Part shown: positions 25,102-34,043 of the stretch, piece after piece
Numbering within the stretch: the first letter of the stretch is position 1
Layout: each line of letters begins with the position of its first letter
Assembly (NCBI RefSeq): GCF_022559625.1
Contig: NZ_CP042288.1
Coordinates: forward strand, 186,001-250,000
DNA: 64,000 nt
Direction: 5' to 3'
Source of the DNA: Aquisalinus flavus
Lineage (GTDB): Bacteria > Pseudomonadota > Alphaproteobacteria > Caulobacterales > Parvularculaceae
Program-made: the position numbers and the translations under genes
Notes under the pieces: model-generated
The model's database searches: none
What the model was told of the DNA's origin: nothing
What the model saw: only the letters and a program-made list of their open reading frames with translations

Positions 25102-26930
25102 TTGGAGTCATTCGCAGAGGCCGGCTTTTTCTCGCCGTCCTTGCCGAAGCTCTGCTTGATGTTGCCGAAGAAATCCACGTCGGCGCCATGGCGCTTCATG
25201 ATCACATATTGCTGGATCACGCCAAGGAAGGTGTTCCAGAACCAGTACAGGACGAGACCTGCCGGGAACGGCGCAAAGATGAACAGGAACATCAGCGGCA
25301 TGAAGTTGAAGATCATCGCCTGGGTCGGGTCTGGCGGCGGCGGGTTCAGCTTGGTCTGGAAGAACATCGCGATCGCCATCAGAATCGGCAGCAGGCCGAT
25401 GGCGATATAGGGTCCGACGAGCGGAAGCGTGGCGACATCCCATGGCGCGAGGCCGAACAGGTTCAGCAGCACGGCCGGGTCCGGCGCGGTCAGGTCATTG
25501 ATGTAAAGGAACGGCTCGTGACGCAGCTCGATGGTCACGAACAGGACCTTGTAGAGGGCGAAGAAGATCGGCATCTGCATGATCACAGGCAGGCAGCCAG
25601 CCAGCGGATTGATGTTGTACTTCTTGTACAGCGCCATCATTTCCTGCTGCTGCTTCATCTTGTCGTCCTTGTAGCGCTCCTGCAGTTTCTTCAACTCCGG
25701 CTGGACCTTGCGCATGCCGGCCATGGACGCAAAGCTCTTGTTGGCAAGCGGGAAGAGGATCGCCTTGATGACCAGGGTCAGCAGCAGGATGGCGACGCCG
25801 TAATTGCCGGTCAGCTCGGCGAAGAAATGCATCAGCCAGAAGATCGGGCGCGTCAGGAAGAAGAAATTGCCCCAGTCGACGGCCTTGTCGAAATCCTTGA
25901 TGCCGAGCCCGCCTTCCTCGACCGGCTCCTCGTAATGATTGAGGATTTCCATGCGCTTGGCGCCGCCGAACATGTGAGCCTGATAGGTCCAGGTCTCGCC
26001 CGGCTCGACCACCTGCTGCGCGCCGCGATACTGGGCAAGATAGACCGGGTTGTCGCGGGTGGTGTTCGCCTCATGGCCAAGACGGCCGGTATAGACGAGG
26101 TCCTGCGCCGGGATCGGGGCGGCAAGCCAGTTCTTCGAGGTCAGGCCGACCCAGCCGCCGGAAACGCCCTCGGCTGAGCGTTCCCCCTTCTTGTAGACGT
26201 TCTGGTATTTGCGTTCCTTGAGGCCGACCGAGCCGAGCACGCCGACCGGGCCTTCATGCAGGATCATGAATTTCTTCAGGAAGGGCGGGTCGCCGCGCTG
26301 AACCGTCAGGCCGAAGGGGGCGACAATGGCGCGCTCGCCGCTGGTGTTCTCCACCGTGCGGGTGACGTTGAACATGTACTGGTCGTCGATGCCGATGGTC
26401 ATGGTGTGGACGAGGCCGCCCTCGGTCCGGGTCAGGGTGACATCATTGTCGACGGTCAGCACCGCGCTCTCGTCGGCGGTCCAGATCGCCGTGCGGTCGT
26501 CCTGCAGCGGATTTTCGCCGGCCCGCGCGATCGCGCCGGTCTGCATGTAATGGCCGTATTGCGTCTCGCGCGGATTGAGCATGGTCACGATCGGCGAGCT
26601 GTCATCCGGCGTGATGTGATATTGTTTCAGGCTGAGGTCGTCGATAACCGCGCCCTGCAGGTTGATCGAGCCGGTCACCATCGGCGTTTCGATGCGCACC
26701 CGGCCCGGGGCAAGGGCCAATGCCTCTTCCCGTGTCAGGATGCGGTTGACCGAAGACGGATCCTCCAGCGTGCCGAGATCGCCTGCTGCCTGCTCGTCGA
26801 CCTGCATCGTCTGCTGGGCCTGACGCTGCGCTTCCATCGCGTCGCGCTGGGGCTGCATGTAGAACACGTCCCAGAGCAGCAAGAGGCCCATGGAGATGGC
26901 GACAGCGATAATGAGATTGCGATTGTCCAT
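25098..26930 (-). CDS. yidC: Membrane protein insertase YidC
   Basis: A 610-aa inner-membrane insertase/foldase. Residues about 5-22 form the N-terminal helix ([20 protein letters not shown]), residues about 60-350 the periplasmic beta-supersandwich domain, and the C-terminal 60kD_IMP core carries the helices starting [20 protein letters not shown] (about 377-396), with the positive-groove Arg at [20 protein letters not shown]. The segment [20 protein letters not shown] is the conserved second core helix. It lies 12 bases after rnpA; the yidD gene that often lies between them is absent. Confidence 0.97.
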   Translation of the reverse strand: MDNRNLIIAVAISMGLLLLWDVFYMQPQRDAMEAQRQAQQTMQVDEQAAGDLGTLEDPSSVNRILTREEALALAPGRVRIETPMVTGSINLQGAVIDDLSLKQYHITPDDSSPIVTMLNPRETQYGHYMQTGAIARAGENPLQDDRTAIWTADESAVLTVDNDVTLTRTEGGLVHTMTIGIDDQYMFNVTRTVENTSGERAIVAPFGLTVQRGDPPFLKKFMILHEGPVGVLGSVGLKERKYQNVYKKGERSAEGVSGGWVGLTSKNWLAAPIPAQDLVYTGRLGHEANTTRDNPVYLAQYRGAQQVVEPGETWTYQAHMFGGAKRMEILNHYEEPVEEGGLGIKDFDKAVDWGNFFFLTRPIFWLMHFFAELTGNYGVAILLLTLVIKAILFPLANKSFASMAGMRKVQPELKKLQERYKDDKMKQQQEMMALYKKYNINPLAGCLPVIMQMPIFFALYKVLFVTIELRHEPFLYINDLTAPDPAVLLNLFGLAPWDVATLPLVGPYIAIGLLPILMAIAMFFQTKLNPPPPDPTQAMIFNFMPLMFLFIFAPFPAGLVLYWFWNTFLGVIQQYVIMKRHGADVDFFGNIKQSFGKDGEKKPASANDSK

Positions 26931-26942
26931 TGAATGTTCCGT

Positions 26943-27422
26943 CTAGTCTTTGTCAGGGCCTGAACGCGAAGATCGTCTTGGTGGCCGCGTCATGCTGCCC
27001 GGTCCTGCCGCCGGGCGCTTGGTCACAGGTGGGCTTACAAGGGCCTGTTTCAGATCGTCAAGCAGAATGGCGAAAGGAAGCTCTTCCGCCGCGGATCGCG
27101 CGATCAGCACATAGTCGTGGCCTCGCGTGCCGTGAACGGCGAGAACCTCTCTGCCCGCAGCCCGCAGCCGCCGCTTGATGCGGTTGCGGGTGACCGCCTT
27201 GCCGAGCTTTTTCGTCACCGTAATGCCGAGCCGGGCAATGCCTTCGCCGGCGCGGCCCGTTTTATCCGCCGGCCCCTTTTTCTCTGCCGGGGAAGGAGCA
27301 CTGAGCAGCAGGAAGCCTTTCGTCGATGCCCCGCGGCAATCTCTCAAACGCAAAAAATCCGCCCTTTTTTTCAAAGAGCGGACCGGCAGCATTGCTGCGT
27401 TTTTGCTGGCGGGGCCTGTCAA
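26943..27422 (-). CDS. rnpA: Ribonuclease P protein component
   Basis: A basic 159-aa protein that, with RNase P RNA, processes tRNA 5' leaders. The RNR motif is present as [14 protein letters not shown] (about residues 78-91) after [11 protein letters not shown] near the N-terminus. Two starts compete: TTG 27422 has a strong GGGAGGG ribosome site seven bases upstream, while ATG 27392 ([13 protein letters not shown]) fits the usual family start but has no ribosome site. I give the longer form. The C-terminus is unusually long, Pro/Arg-rich and ends RSGPDKD. It follows rpmH by 27 bases. Confidence 0.92.
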
Positions 27423-27449
27423 GCAAAGCCCTCCCTTTAGCTGTCTGCG

Positions 27450-27584
27450 TTAAGCTGACAACTTCTTGCGGCCCTTGGAACGGCGCGCTGCGAGTACTCT
27501 CTGGCCGCCCTTGGTGGCCTTGCGGGCGCGGAAACCGTGACGGCGCTTACGCACCAGGCGGCTTGGCTGATATGTTCTTTTCAT
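27450..27584 (-). CDS. rpmH: 50S ribosomal protein L34
   Basis: A 44-aa highly basic ribosomal protein, translating as [20 protein letters not shown] and so on to [11 protein letters not shown], the standard L34 sequence. ATG 27584-27582, TAA 27452-27450. It is the first gene of the rpmH-rnpA-yidC-ysxC unit, reading leftwards. The 234 bases upstream (27585-27818) hold only a 9-bp perfect hairpin, GCGATGGTG-ACGG-CACCATCGC, at 27697-27718. Confidence 0.97.
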   Translation of the reverse strand: MKRTYQPSRLVRKRRHGFRARKATKGGQRVLAARRSKGRKKLSA

Positions 27585-27818
27585 CGTCTGCCCCTTTGAA
27601 GGCGTCAATAAATATGAATTCGAAGGCGCGTGACTACGTCATGAGGGCGGCCTCGTCAAGGGTGCAGATGGGTGAAATTCTTGTGTTCCGCAACACGCGA
27701 TGGTGACGGCACCATCGCGCAGCTGTGACGCTGCCCGGCGGCCTTTTGCAGTATTACGACCAAACCAGCCGGGCGGCGCAGCCGTTATGACACCAGACGG
27801 AACGGGAAACATCCAGGA

Positions 27819-28583
27819 ATGCGCTTCTTCGCCAGCCTTTTGAGTCTTGTCAGCCTCATGACCATACTGCTGGCGCCAGCGGTGCAGGCAGCCGGTGACA
27901 CTGCTTATGACCGGTTTCTCGGGGCCTATGTCGTCGAGAAATCCCCGGGCGTCACCGCCGTGCGCTACGGCGCGGTAGCGCAGGCTGATCACGCGGCCCT
28001 GGAAGACTGGATCGGCGATCAGGCCGCCTCGGGGCCGCCTGACGACCGCGACGCCGCCTTCGCCTGGTGGGTCAATCTCTACAATGCCGTCACCCTCGAT
28101 GTGGTCCTCGACAACTATCCTGTCGCCTCGATCCGCGATATCCGCTTCGGCCTCGGCATTCGCCCCGGCCCGTGGCGGGAAGATCTCGTGACCGTCAATG
28201 GCGAGGAAATGAGCCTCGACGATATCGAGCATGGCACGCTGCGCGAGAACTGGGACGAGCCGCGCGTGCATTTCGCCGTCAACTGCGCCTCCATCGGCTG
28301 CCCGGCGCTGCTGCCCGAGCCCTTCGCTGCTGCCACGCTGGACGCCCGCCTCGACGCCGCGACCCGCGCCTTCGTCAATTCAGGCCGCGCCGTAATGGTG
28401 GAAGACGGCGACCTCATCCTGTCCTCGATCTTCGACTGGTATGGCGGCGATTTCGGCGGCAGCGACGCGGCCATTCTCGACTGGCTGCGCCCCTATGCCG
28501 ACGGCGAGACCGCTGCAATGCTTGACGGCCGGACAAAAATCGACGGCTATGCCTATGACTGGTCGCTGAACGAGGCTGACTGA
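27819..28583 (+). CDS. DUF547 domain-containing exported protein
   Basis: A 254-aa protein with a Sec signal peptide (about residues 1-24, ending VQAAG). The DUF547 core shows AFAWWVNLYNAVTLDVVLDNYPV (about residues 79-101), VNGEEMSLDDIEHGTLR (about 126-142) and the conserved Cys pair in VNCASIGCPALLPEPF (about 152-167). The family has a transglutaminase-like fold by structural argument, but its reaction is unknown. It lies 29 bases upstream of the flavoprotein gene on the same strand; this DUF547-flavin reductase pair recurs in alphaproteobacteria in my recollection. Confidence 0.87.
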   Translation: MRFFASLLSLVSLMTILLAPAVQAAGDTAYDRFLGAYVVEKSPGVTAVRYGAVAQADHAALEDWIGDQAASGPPDDRDAAFAWWVNLYNAVTLDVVLDNYPVASIRDIRFGLGIRPGPWREDLVTVNGEEMSLDDIEHGTLRENWDEPRVHFAVNCASIGCPALLPEPFAAATLDARLDAATRAFVNSGRAVMVEDGDLILSSIFDWYGGDFGGSDAAILDWLRPYADGETAAMLDGRTKIDGYAYDWSLNEAD

Positions 28584-28612
28584 GCCCGGAACGAATATCC
28601 AGAGGATTTATC

Positions 28613-30037
28613 ATGACACAGACGATCAAGGCAGATTTGTGTATCATCGGCGCCGGCTCCGGCGGGCTGTCGGTCGCCGCCGGCGCAGCGCAGCTTGGCC
28701 GAAAGGTCGTGCTGATCGAAAAGGGCAAGATGGGCGGCGACTGCCTCAATTATGGCTGCGTCCCGTCCAAGGCGATGCTCGCTGCCGGCAAGCGCGCCCA
28801 GCACATGCGCGAGGCGGCCCGCTTCGGCATCGCCGGTGTCGAGCCCGCGATCGACTACAAGGCGGTGCTCGACCATGTCTACCGCACCATTGCCGAGATC
28901 GAGCCCAATGACAGCCAGGAGCGGTTCGAGGGTCTCGGCTGCACCGTGCTGCGAGACCCTGCGCGATTTACCGGCGAGCGCGAGGTGACGGCGGGCGAGC
29001 ATGTCGTCAAGGCAAAGCACTTTGTCATTGCCACCGGCTCATCGCCCTTCGTGCCGCCGATAGAGGGGCTCGACAGCGTCCCCTGGCTGACCAATGAGAC
29101 AATCTTCTACATGCCGGACCAGCCCGCGCACCTGCTGATCATCGGCGGCGGCCCCATCGGTGTCGAGATGGCCCAGGCCCATCGCCGCCTCGGGGCGGAG
29201 GTGACCGTGATCGAGGGCGGCAAGATCCTGCCCAAGGACGACCCCGAACTCGTCGCCATCGCCCGCGCGCACCTGACCAGTGAGGGTGTGCGGATCATCG
29301 AGGGCGGCAAGGTCGCGCGGGTCAGTGGCAGCGAAGGCGACATCACCGTCCACTACAGGACGGACGAGGGTGAGCACGCCGTCACCGGCTCCCATCTCCT
29401 CGTCGCGACCGGCCGCCGCGCCAATGTGGAAGGCCTCGACCTCGAAAAGGCCGGCGTCGAGTATGACGAGCGCGGCATCAAGGTGAACGCCCGCCTGCGT
29501 ACGACCAACAAGCGCATCTATGCCGCCGGTGACGTTGCTGGCGGGCGCCAGTTCACCCATGTCGCCGGCTATCACGCCGGCGTGCTCGTCCAGAACATCC
29601 TGTTCAAGGTCCCGGCCAAGAACAAGGAAGAGAACGCGCCCTGGGTCACCTATATCGATCCGGAGCTCGCCCATGTCGGCCTGACCGAGGCGCAGGCGAA
29701 GGACCAGGGCGAGAAATACACCATTGCCCGCTGGAAATTCGAGGAAAACGACCGCGCCCATGCAGAGCATGAAACCTCGGGCATGGCCAAGGTGGTCGTC
29801 GGCAAGGGCGGCAAGGTGCTCGGCGCGTCGATCATCGGGCCGGGTGCGGGCGACCTGATCGGGCCATGGGCGCTGGCCATCGCCAACGGGCTGAAGATCA
29901 AGGCCTTCACCAACATGATCGCACCATACCCGACCATGGGCGAGATCACGAAGCGCGTCGCCGGCGCCTATTACACGCCGACGCTGTTCTCCGACCGCAC
30001 CCGTTTCGTTGTCAGGCTGCTGTCGACCTTCGACTGA
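28613..30037 (+). CDS. Pyridine nucleotide-disulphide oxidoreductase (mercuric reductase-like)
   Basis: A 474-aa FAD enzyme of the Lpd/MerA family. FAD site GAGSGG (about residues 13-18), redox disulphide in GGDCLNYGCVPSKA (about 42-55), NAD(P) site GGGPIGVEMAQ (about 181-191) and the second FAD motif YAAGDVAGG (about 303-311). The C-terminal dimer-interface segment reads IAPYPTMGEITKRVAG where lipoamide dehydrogenase and glutathione reductase have HxHPT and a catalytic His-Glu pair; that His is missing, and the vicinal cysteines of true MerA are also absent. So the partner of the disulphide is unclear and classical Lpd activity is unlikely. Confidence 0.88.
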   Translation: MTQTIKADLCIIGAGSGGLSVAAGAAQLGRKVVLIEKGKMGGDCLNYGCVPSKAMLAAGKRAQHMREAARFGIAGVEPAIDYKAVLDHVYRTIAEIEPNDSQERFEGLGCTVLRDPARFTGEREVTAGEHVVKAKHFVIATGSSPFVPPIEGLDSVPWLTNETIFYMPDQPAHLLIIGGGPIGVEMAQAHRRLGAEVTVIEGGKILPKDDPELVAIARAHLTSEGVRIIEGGKVARVSGSEGDITVHYRTDEGEHAVTGSHLLVATGRRANVEGLDLEKAGVEYDERGIKVNARLRTTNKRIYAAGDVAGGRQFTHVAGYHAGVLVQNILFKVPAKNKEENAPWVTYIDPELAHVGLTEAQAKDQGEKYTIARWKFEENDRAHAEHETSGMAKVVVGKGGKVLGASIIGPGAGDLIGPWALAIANGLKIKAFTNMIAPYPTMGEITKRVAGAYYTPTLFSDRTRFVVRLLSTFD

Positions 30038-30099
30038 TCGCACGGGCATATGGCACCGGCGCCGAACTGCGCTAGATAGGGGGCAAAGGAGCGGGCGGC

Positions 30100-31557
30100 A
30101 TGGCCGGTATCGGGACATCAATCAACTATCTGGTCGAGCGGCGGCACAATCTGCCGGCGCGCCTGCTTGCGCTGACCGTCGTCTTCATCATCATCGCCGA
30201 GATCGTCGTCTTCGTGCCCTCCGTCGCCAAGTTCCGGTACGACTATCTGCAGGAGCGGATCGAGCGCGCCTATCTCATCTCGGTCTCGTTCCAGATCGCG
30301 CCCGACAACATGATCGAGCCAGAGACCGTCCGCACCCTGTTCGAAACGGCGGAGATCATCGGCGTGCGCATCGACGCAGGCGGGCGCAGCCAGCTCATCC
30401 TTGCCCCCGGAAGTGAAGACGGCAGGGAAGGCGACGAAGAGATGGACCGCAAGCCGGTCGACCTGCGCGAGGCGTCGCCACTGCAGCTGATCGGCGACGC
30501 GCTCGGCAACATGGTCTCGCCGTCCAACATGTATCTGATGGTGCAGGGCGCTCCGCCCTCGGCGCCCGGTATGACTGTCGATATCGTGATCGAGAAGGCA
30601 CCCCTGCGCGAGGCGCTGTGGCGCTACGCGATCGGTATTCTCGGCCTGTCCATCGTTATCTGCATCATCGTTGCGGGCGCGATCTATTTCACCATCCTGT
30701 TCATCTTCGTTCGCCCCATGGTCAAGCTGACCGCCAATATGGCCCGCTTCCAGCGCAAGCCGGAGGATGAAGGCGCGATGATGCGCCCGTCAGGCCGCCG
30801 CGACGAGATCGGCCAGGCCGAGCGTGTGCTCGCCGACATGCAGGCGGAGCTGAGATCCGCCCTGCGCCAGAAATCCCGGCTGGCGACCCTGGGCGAGGGT
30901 ATGTCCAAGATCAACCACGACCTCAGGAACGTGCTTGCCAGTGCCATGCTGATGTCCGACCGGCTGTCGCGCAGCGAGGACCCCCAGGTCAAGCGTCTCG
31001 CGCCCCGGCTGATCAAGGCGCTCGACAGGGCTGTCGTCATGTGTCAGGCGACGCTCGATTACGGCCGTGCCGAGGTCAAGGAACGCGAACGGGTCAACCT
31101 GTTCGACATTGTCGAGGAGACGTCGGACGCGCTGAAGATCTTTACCGAGGGCGAGCCGCCGATCCAGTTCATCAATGAGGTCTCGCCGCGCGTGGAACTG
31201 ATGGCCGACCGCACTCAACTCTTCCGTGGACTGTTCAATCTGGCCCGCAATTCAGCCGAGGCGCTGGCAACAAGCGATCAGCCGGCGCCCAGGGTCACCT
31301 TCTCGGCGGAACGCACGGACCGTCTCGTCATCATCGACGTACAGGACAACGGCCCCGGCCTGCCGCCTGCGGCGCGGGAACATCTCTTCGTGCCGTTCAA
31401 GGGCTCGGTGCGCCAGGGAGGTTCAGGTCTCGGCCTCGCCATCGCAGCCGAAACCGTCCGCGCCCATGGTGGCGACATCGTGCTGCACGAGACAGGGCCC
31501 GCCGGCACCATCTTCCGCATCACCCTGCCGCTTCAGGCGCCGACCAGTTTGGGATAG
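30100..31557 (+). CDS. Membrane-bound sensor histidine kinase, orphan
   Basis: A 485-aa kinase. Two membrane helices (about residues 21-40 and 171-200) enclose an extracytoplasmic sensor of about 130 residues; a HAMP-like linker follows, then a dimerisation helix with the phosphoacceptor His in GEGMSKINHDLRNVLAS (about 267-283) and an HATPase domain: N box LFNLARNSAEAL (about 377-388), G1 DVQDNGPGLP (about 409-418) and G2 GGSGLGLAIA. No response regulator is adjacent, so its partner is elsewhere. The 3' end overlaps the convergent gene by 25 bases. Confidence 0.92.
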   Translation: MAGIGTSINYLVERRHNLPARLLALTVVFIIIAEIVVFVPSVAKFRYDYLQERIERAYLISVSFQIAPDNMIEPETVRTLFETAEIIGVRIDAGGRSQLILAPGSEDGREGDEEMDRKPVDLREASPLQLIGDALGNMVSPSNMYLMVQGAPPSAPGMTVDIVIEKAPLREALWRYAIGILGLSIVICIIVAGAIYFTILFIFVRPMVKLTANMARFQRKPEDEGAMMRPSGRRDEIGQAERVLADMQAELRSALRQKSRLATLGEGMSKINHDLRNVLASAMLMSDRLSRSEDPQVKRLAPRLIKALDRAVVMCQATLDYGRAEVKERERVNLFDIVEETSDALKIFTEGEPPIQFINEVSPRVELMADRTQLFRGLFNLARNSAEALATSDQPAPRVTFSAERTDRLVIIDVQDNGPGLPPAAREHLFVPFKGSVRQGGSGLGLAIAAETVRAHGGDIVLHETGPAGTIFRITLPLQAPTSLG

Positions 31558-31997
31558 CAGGGGGTGCCACTCGGGGGTCCGGAGGTTGGCGCGGCGACAA
31601 TTATACCGTCTACTGAAAGTTTTCGGGCAAGCACGCGCATTGCCTGGCCCAGGGCATCCTGGCCGGCCGGGCGGACCATGGTCCGGCAGCGCAATTGTGC
31701 TTCACGCTCACGCCCGGCCTGTGTCGCCGCGAGCAGGGCGGCAAAGGCCGTTTCGTCGGCACTCATCACCGCGCTATGGGCCGCATGAAGGCGCAGCGGA
31801 CGGCGGGCATGGGTATCGATCAGCCGCATCACCTGCAGCAGCGCCCGCGCCGGGCTGTCCTCTCGAAGCGTGTCATGCACCGGCGCGGCGCAGGGACAGG
31901 CGAACAGGCGCAGGGCCGACACGATGAACAGGGCCGGATCCTCCGTCCTGTCGGTTGGCAGAGGCAAGGGCAGGGGGTGGGACTGGGTTGCGCTCAT
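31533..31997 (-). CDS. Hypothetical protein, 154 aa, behind a Fur box
   Basis: I do not recognise this protein. ATG 31997 is used since sequence upstream is not protein-like. The N-terminus is Pro-rich and polar; the body is helical and basic (VMRLIDTHARRPLRLHAAHS, RVLARKLSVDG), with cysteines at FACPCAAP, RCRT and PCYPK that could bind metal or cluster. There is no signal peptide. A good Fur box lies 87 bases upstream and between it and the divergent Tyr-rich protein, suggesting iron- or manganese-dependent expression. Its 3' end overlaps the kinase gene. Confidence 0.6.
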   Translation of the reverse strand: MSATQSHPLPLPLPTDRTEDPALFIVSALRLFACPCAAPVHDTLREDSPARALLQVMRLIDTHARRPLRLHAAHSAVMSADETAFAALLAATQAGREREAQLRCRTMVRPAGQDALGQAMRVLARKLSVDGIIVAAPTSGPPSGTPCYPKLVGA

Positions 31998-32083
31998 AGC
32001 TCTGTGATCTCCCTTCCGGCTCCGGTCATCCCGAATCGTTGTGACCCGCCGGCATTGGCGGGCGGAGACAGACATAACAATAT

Positions 32084-32098
32084 TGAGAATAATTATCA
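32084..32098. promoter_or_regulatory. Fur-family binding site (7-1-7 box)
   Basis: TGAGAATAATTATCA matches the 15-bp Fur consensus TGATAATNATTATCA at all but one position and is flanked by TT/AA that extend the palindrome. It sits in the 172-base divergent region, 72 bases before the plus-strand gene (ATG 32170) and 87 bases before the minus-strand gene (ATG 31997). Confidence 0.65.
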
Positions 32099-32169
32099 AT
32101 AGCATATTTGGGGCGGTCGGCGGAATCGCAGCCATGTTGATGCCACATTCTTGCGTCCTTTTACCCTGT

Positions 32170-32934
32170 ATGAACAGGACTCTCCGCTCTCTCATCGGGC
32201 CAATTGTGCTGGCGGCGTCGGCACTGATAGGCCTTTCCTTGCCCGCATCGGCCCAGGTGCGTGGCAGCGCCGCCGTCGATGCCGAAACCGGTGCAGAAAT
32301 TGCCGCTCAAGGCGCGCAAGGCTGGGATGGCGACATTGATGACCGTCTGGCCGGCGGCCGTGACAGCCGGGGCGATGATCGCGATCTCGGCTATGGACGC
32401 AACGACCGCAGCTATGACGATACAGGCTATGACCGATATCGCGATGATGACCGTGATTATGGCCGTGATAGGGGTCAGGTGCGGGGCGAGGATGGCAGCC
32501 GCTATCAGGAACAGGCACGCAGCTACACTGATGAGTACCGCCGCTATTCCGACAATTACAGCCCCCGATACGATGATAGCCGTCGCTATGATCGCGACTA
32601 TCGCAGCCGCTACGAATATCCGGACCGGAGTTATCGCTATAGCGACGACCGCTACCGGGGCAGCAGCTTCGATTTTTCCGTCGATCTGGGTGACGTCACC
32701 ATCGGCTATTCCGACGGCTATCGCGATGGCTACTATGTCTACAACAGTGGCCGCAGCCGCTATCGCCACCGCGACTGGCGCTCCGGCTACACCAGCTACG
32801 CCTATCGCTGCCATCCGGTGAGCTATAGCGAATGGCATCGGGGGCGCCGCGTGCCGGTGACCGCCACCATGTGCTATGATCGCTATGGCTACGGCTATGT
32901 CGTGCCGGGCAGTGTCCGCTACGGCCGCTGGTAG
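32170..32934 (+). CDS. Exported Tyr/Arg/Asp-rich low-complexity protein, 254 aa
   Basis: ATG 32170 gives a signal peptide (about residues 1-28, ending PASAQ), so the protein is exported. Residues about 55-180 are an irregular repeat of Tyr, Arg, Asp and Ser (YDRYRDDDRDYGRDRG, YDDSRRYDRDYRSRYEY), likely disordered. The C-terminal 75 residues are more ordered and carry two cysteines (YAYRCHPVSYSEWHRGRR and ATMCYDRYGYG) that may form a disulphide. Similar RD/Y-rich exported proteins occur in marine alphaproteobacteria; function is unknown. It is under the same Fur box as the divergent gene. Confidence 0.7.
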   Translation: MNRTLRSLIGPIVLAASALIGLSLPASAQVRGSAAVDAETGAEIAAQGAQGWDGDIDDRLAGGRDSRGDDRDLGYGRNDRSYDDTGYDRYRDDDRDYGRDRGQVRGEDGSRYQEQARSYTDEYRRYSDNYSPRYDDSRRYDRDYRSRYEYPDRSYRYSDDRYRGSSFDFSVDLGDVTIGYSDGYRDGYYVYNSGRSRYRHRDWRSGYTSYAYRCHPVSYSEWHRGRRVPVTATMCYDRYGYGYVVPGSVRYGRW

Positions 32935-33053
32935 AGCCGCTTGAGCCTTCCCGGAACAGCCTGGTGATTCGGTCTCTTCTTCTTGAAGTCACGGGACCGT
33001 GAACCCATATGCAAAAGCGTAGAGGGCCGCAGACATTGCAAGGAGATGAAAGA

Positions 33054-33518
33054 ATGAGTTCAACTACCCGCAAAGGGTCTATCCATGAACAGCTGCGGCC
33101 GGCATGGACGCCCGTCAACATCGCCATCATGGTTGTCGCCTTTATCATTGGCGCGTGGCCCATCGGCGTTTTCATGATCGCCTACATGATCTGGGGTCAG
33201 GCCTGGGGCCTTGATTTCAGCCAGTGGGGCAAGACTGATGGCGTGTCCAGCGCCGGCGAGAAGATGAAATCCGCTTTCGACAAGGCGTTCGATGGCAAGG
33301 CCTCGTCCTCGCGCACCGGCAATAGCGCCTTCGATGAATGGCGCGACGCCGAACTGCGCCGCATCGAGGAAGAGCGCCAGAAGCTCGAAGCCGCGAAGCG
33401 TGAATTCCAAGCCTATATGGAAGAGATGCAGAAGGCCCGCGACAAGGAAGAATTCGAGCGTTTCAAGGCGCGCTGGGACAATAATGCAACAGGTGGTGAT
33501 GCTCCCTCTGGCCAGTAA
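33054..33518 (+). CDS. DUF2852 domain-containing membrane protein
   Basis: A 154-aa protein with one or two hydrophobic segments (about residues 20-48: VNIAIMVVAFIIGAWPIGVF) followed by a cytoplasmic helical tail with a strong coiled-coil pattern (ELRRIEEERQKLEAAKREFQAYMEEMQ, about 100-126), the standard layout of DUF2852. ATG 33054 has an AAGGAGATG ribosome site. Role unknown; family members are widespread in alphaproteobacteria. A short terminator-like hairpin follows the gene. Confidence 0.85.
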   Translation: MSSTTRKGSIHEQLRPAWTPVNIAIMVVAFIIGAWPIGVFMIAYMIWGQAWGLDFSQWGKTDGVSSAGEKMKSAFDKAFDGKASSSRTGNSAFDEWRDAELRRIEEERQKLEAAKREFQAYMEEMQKARDKEEFERFKARWDNNATGGDAPSGQ

Positions 33519-33546
33519 GTGTCTGAAATAATTCAATGATCCAATA

Positions 33547-33574
33547 ATCCGGCGTCAAAAGCGCCGGATTTCTT
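33547..33574 (+). terminator. Terminator-like hairpin after the DUF2852 gene
   Basis: ATCCGGCG (33547-33554) and CGCCGGAT (33562-33569) form an 8-bp stem with a 7-base loop, followed by TTCTT. The T-run is interrupted, so strength is moderate. Confidence 0.6.
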
Positions 33575-33586
33575 ATGCCGTCGCCG

Positions 33587-33611
33587 TGAACTGATCAGTC
33601 CAAGAATCGTT
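33587..33611 (+). promoter_or_regulatory. EcfG-like promoter upstream of the 52-aa membrane protein
   Basis: TGAAC (33587-33591), 16 bases, CGTT (33608-33611). The -10 is perfect and the -35 differs only at its first base. It lies 37 bases before the ATG at 33648. Confidence 0.45.
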
Positions 33612-33647
33612 TTATGTAAAGTAGCGTAACAGAAACAGGAGAAAATC

Positions 33648-33806
33648 ATGCTCCGCTATGTTCTTGTTCTGATTATTGTCGCCGTCGGTCTGCCGCTGGT
33701 CATGATCTCTCTTGGAGTGCAGAAGGACCAGCCGACAGAGATTGATTACGGTGAAGATGCGTTTGCCGAGCAACAGGCACCCTATTCAGCCGCGTCCATG
33801 ATGTAG
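33648..33806 (+). CDS. 52-aa single-pass membrane protein
   Basis: A short gene with an AGGAG ribosome site eight bases before the ATG (33648) and a TAG at 33804-33806. The product has one hydrophobic helix at the N-terminus (MLRYVLVLIIVAVGLPLVMI) and a polar, acidic outer tail (about residues 25-52). There is no lipobox. I do not recognise a family. It fits with the neighbouring small envelope proteins and sits behind an EcfG-like promoter. Confidence 0.65.
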   Translation: MLRYVLVLIIVAVGLPLVMISLGVQKDQPTEIDYGEDAFAEQQAPYSAASMM

Positions 33807-33868
33807 GCACCGTCCTTGATGGAGGCGAAGCCTGGCGGGTGGTCGGTGTACTGATCGCGACTGCTCCC

Positions 33869-33903
33869 GCTGTCATTCGTTCAGTCATTCGCTCAGTCAT
33901 TCC
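33869..33903. repeat. 12-bp tandem repeat, about 2.7 copies
   Basis: The unit CATTCGYTCAGT repeats at 12-base intervals (GTCATTCGTTCA, GTCATTCGCTCA, GTCATTCCTCCA) in the 237-base gap between the 52-aa protein and the first coiled-coil gene. The rest of the gap holds only a degenerate EcfG-like motif. Confidence 0.6.
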
Positions 33904-33988
33904 TCCAGCCAGGACGATTGCCCGCCTTGTCGCGCTGAGCCACCGGATGACCCGATAGGCCGGGCGCCTTTCTCATTCATCCCTGCCA

Positions 33989-34014
33989 AGAACCAAACTC
34001 ACCGCTGCGCTGTT
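33989..34014 (+). promoter_or_regulatory. Degenerate EcfG-like motif before coiled-coil gene 1
   Basis: AGAAC (33989-33993), 17 bases, TGTT (34011-34014), 30 bases before ATG 34044. One mismatch in each box, so alone it is weak; the related coiled-coil gene at 37119 has a perfect site. Confidence 0.3.
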
Positions 34015-34043
34015 CTGTAATGGAAAACGCATGGAGACGTGAC

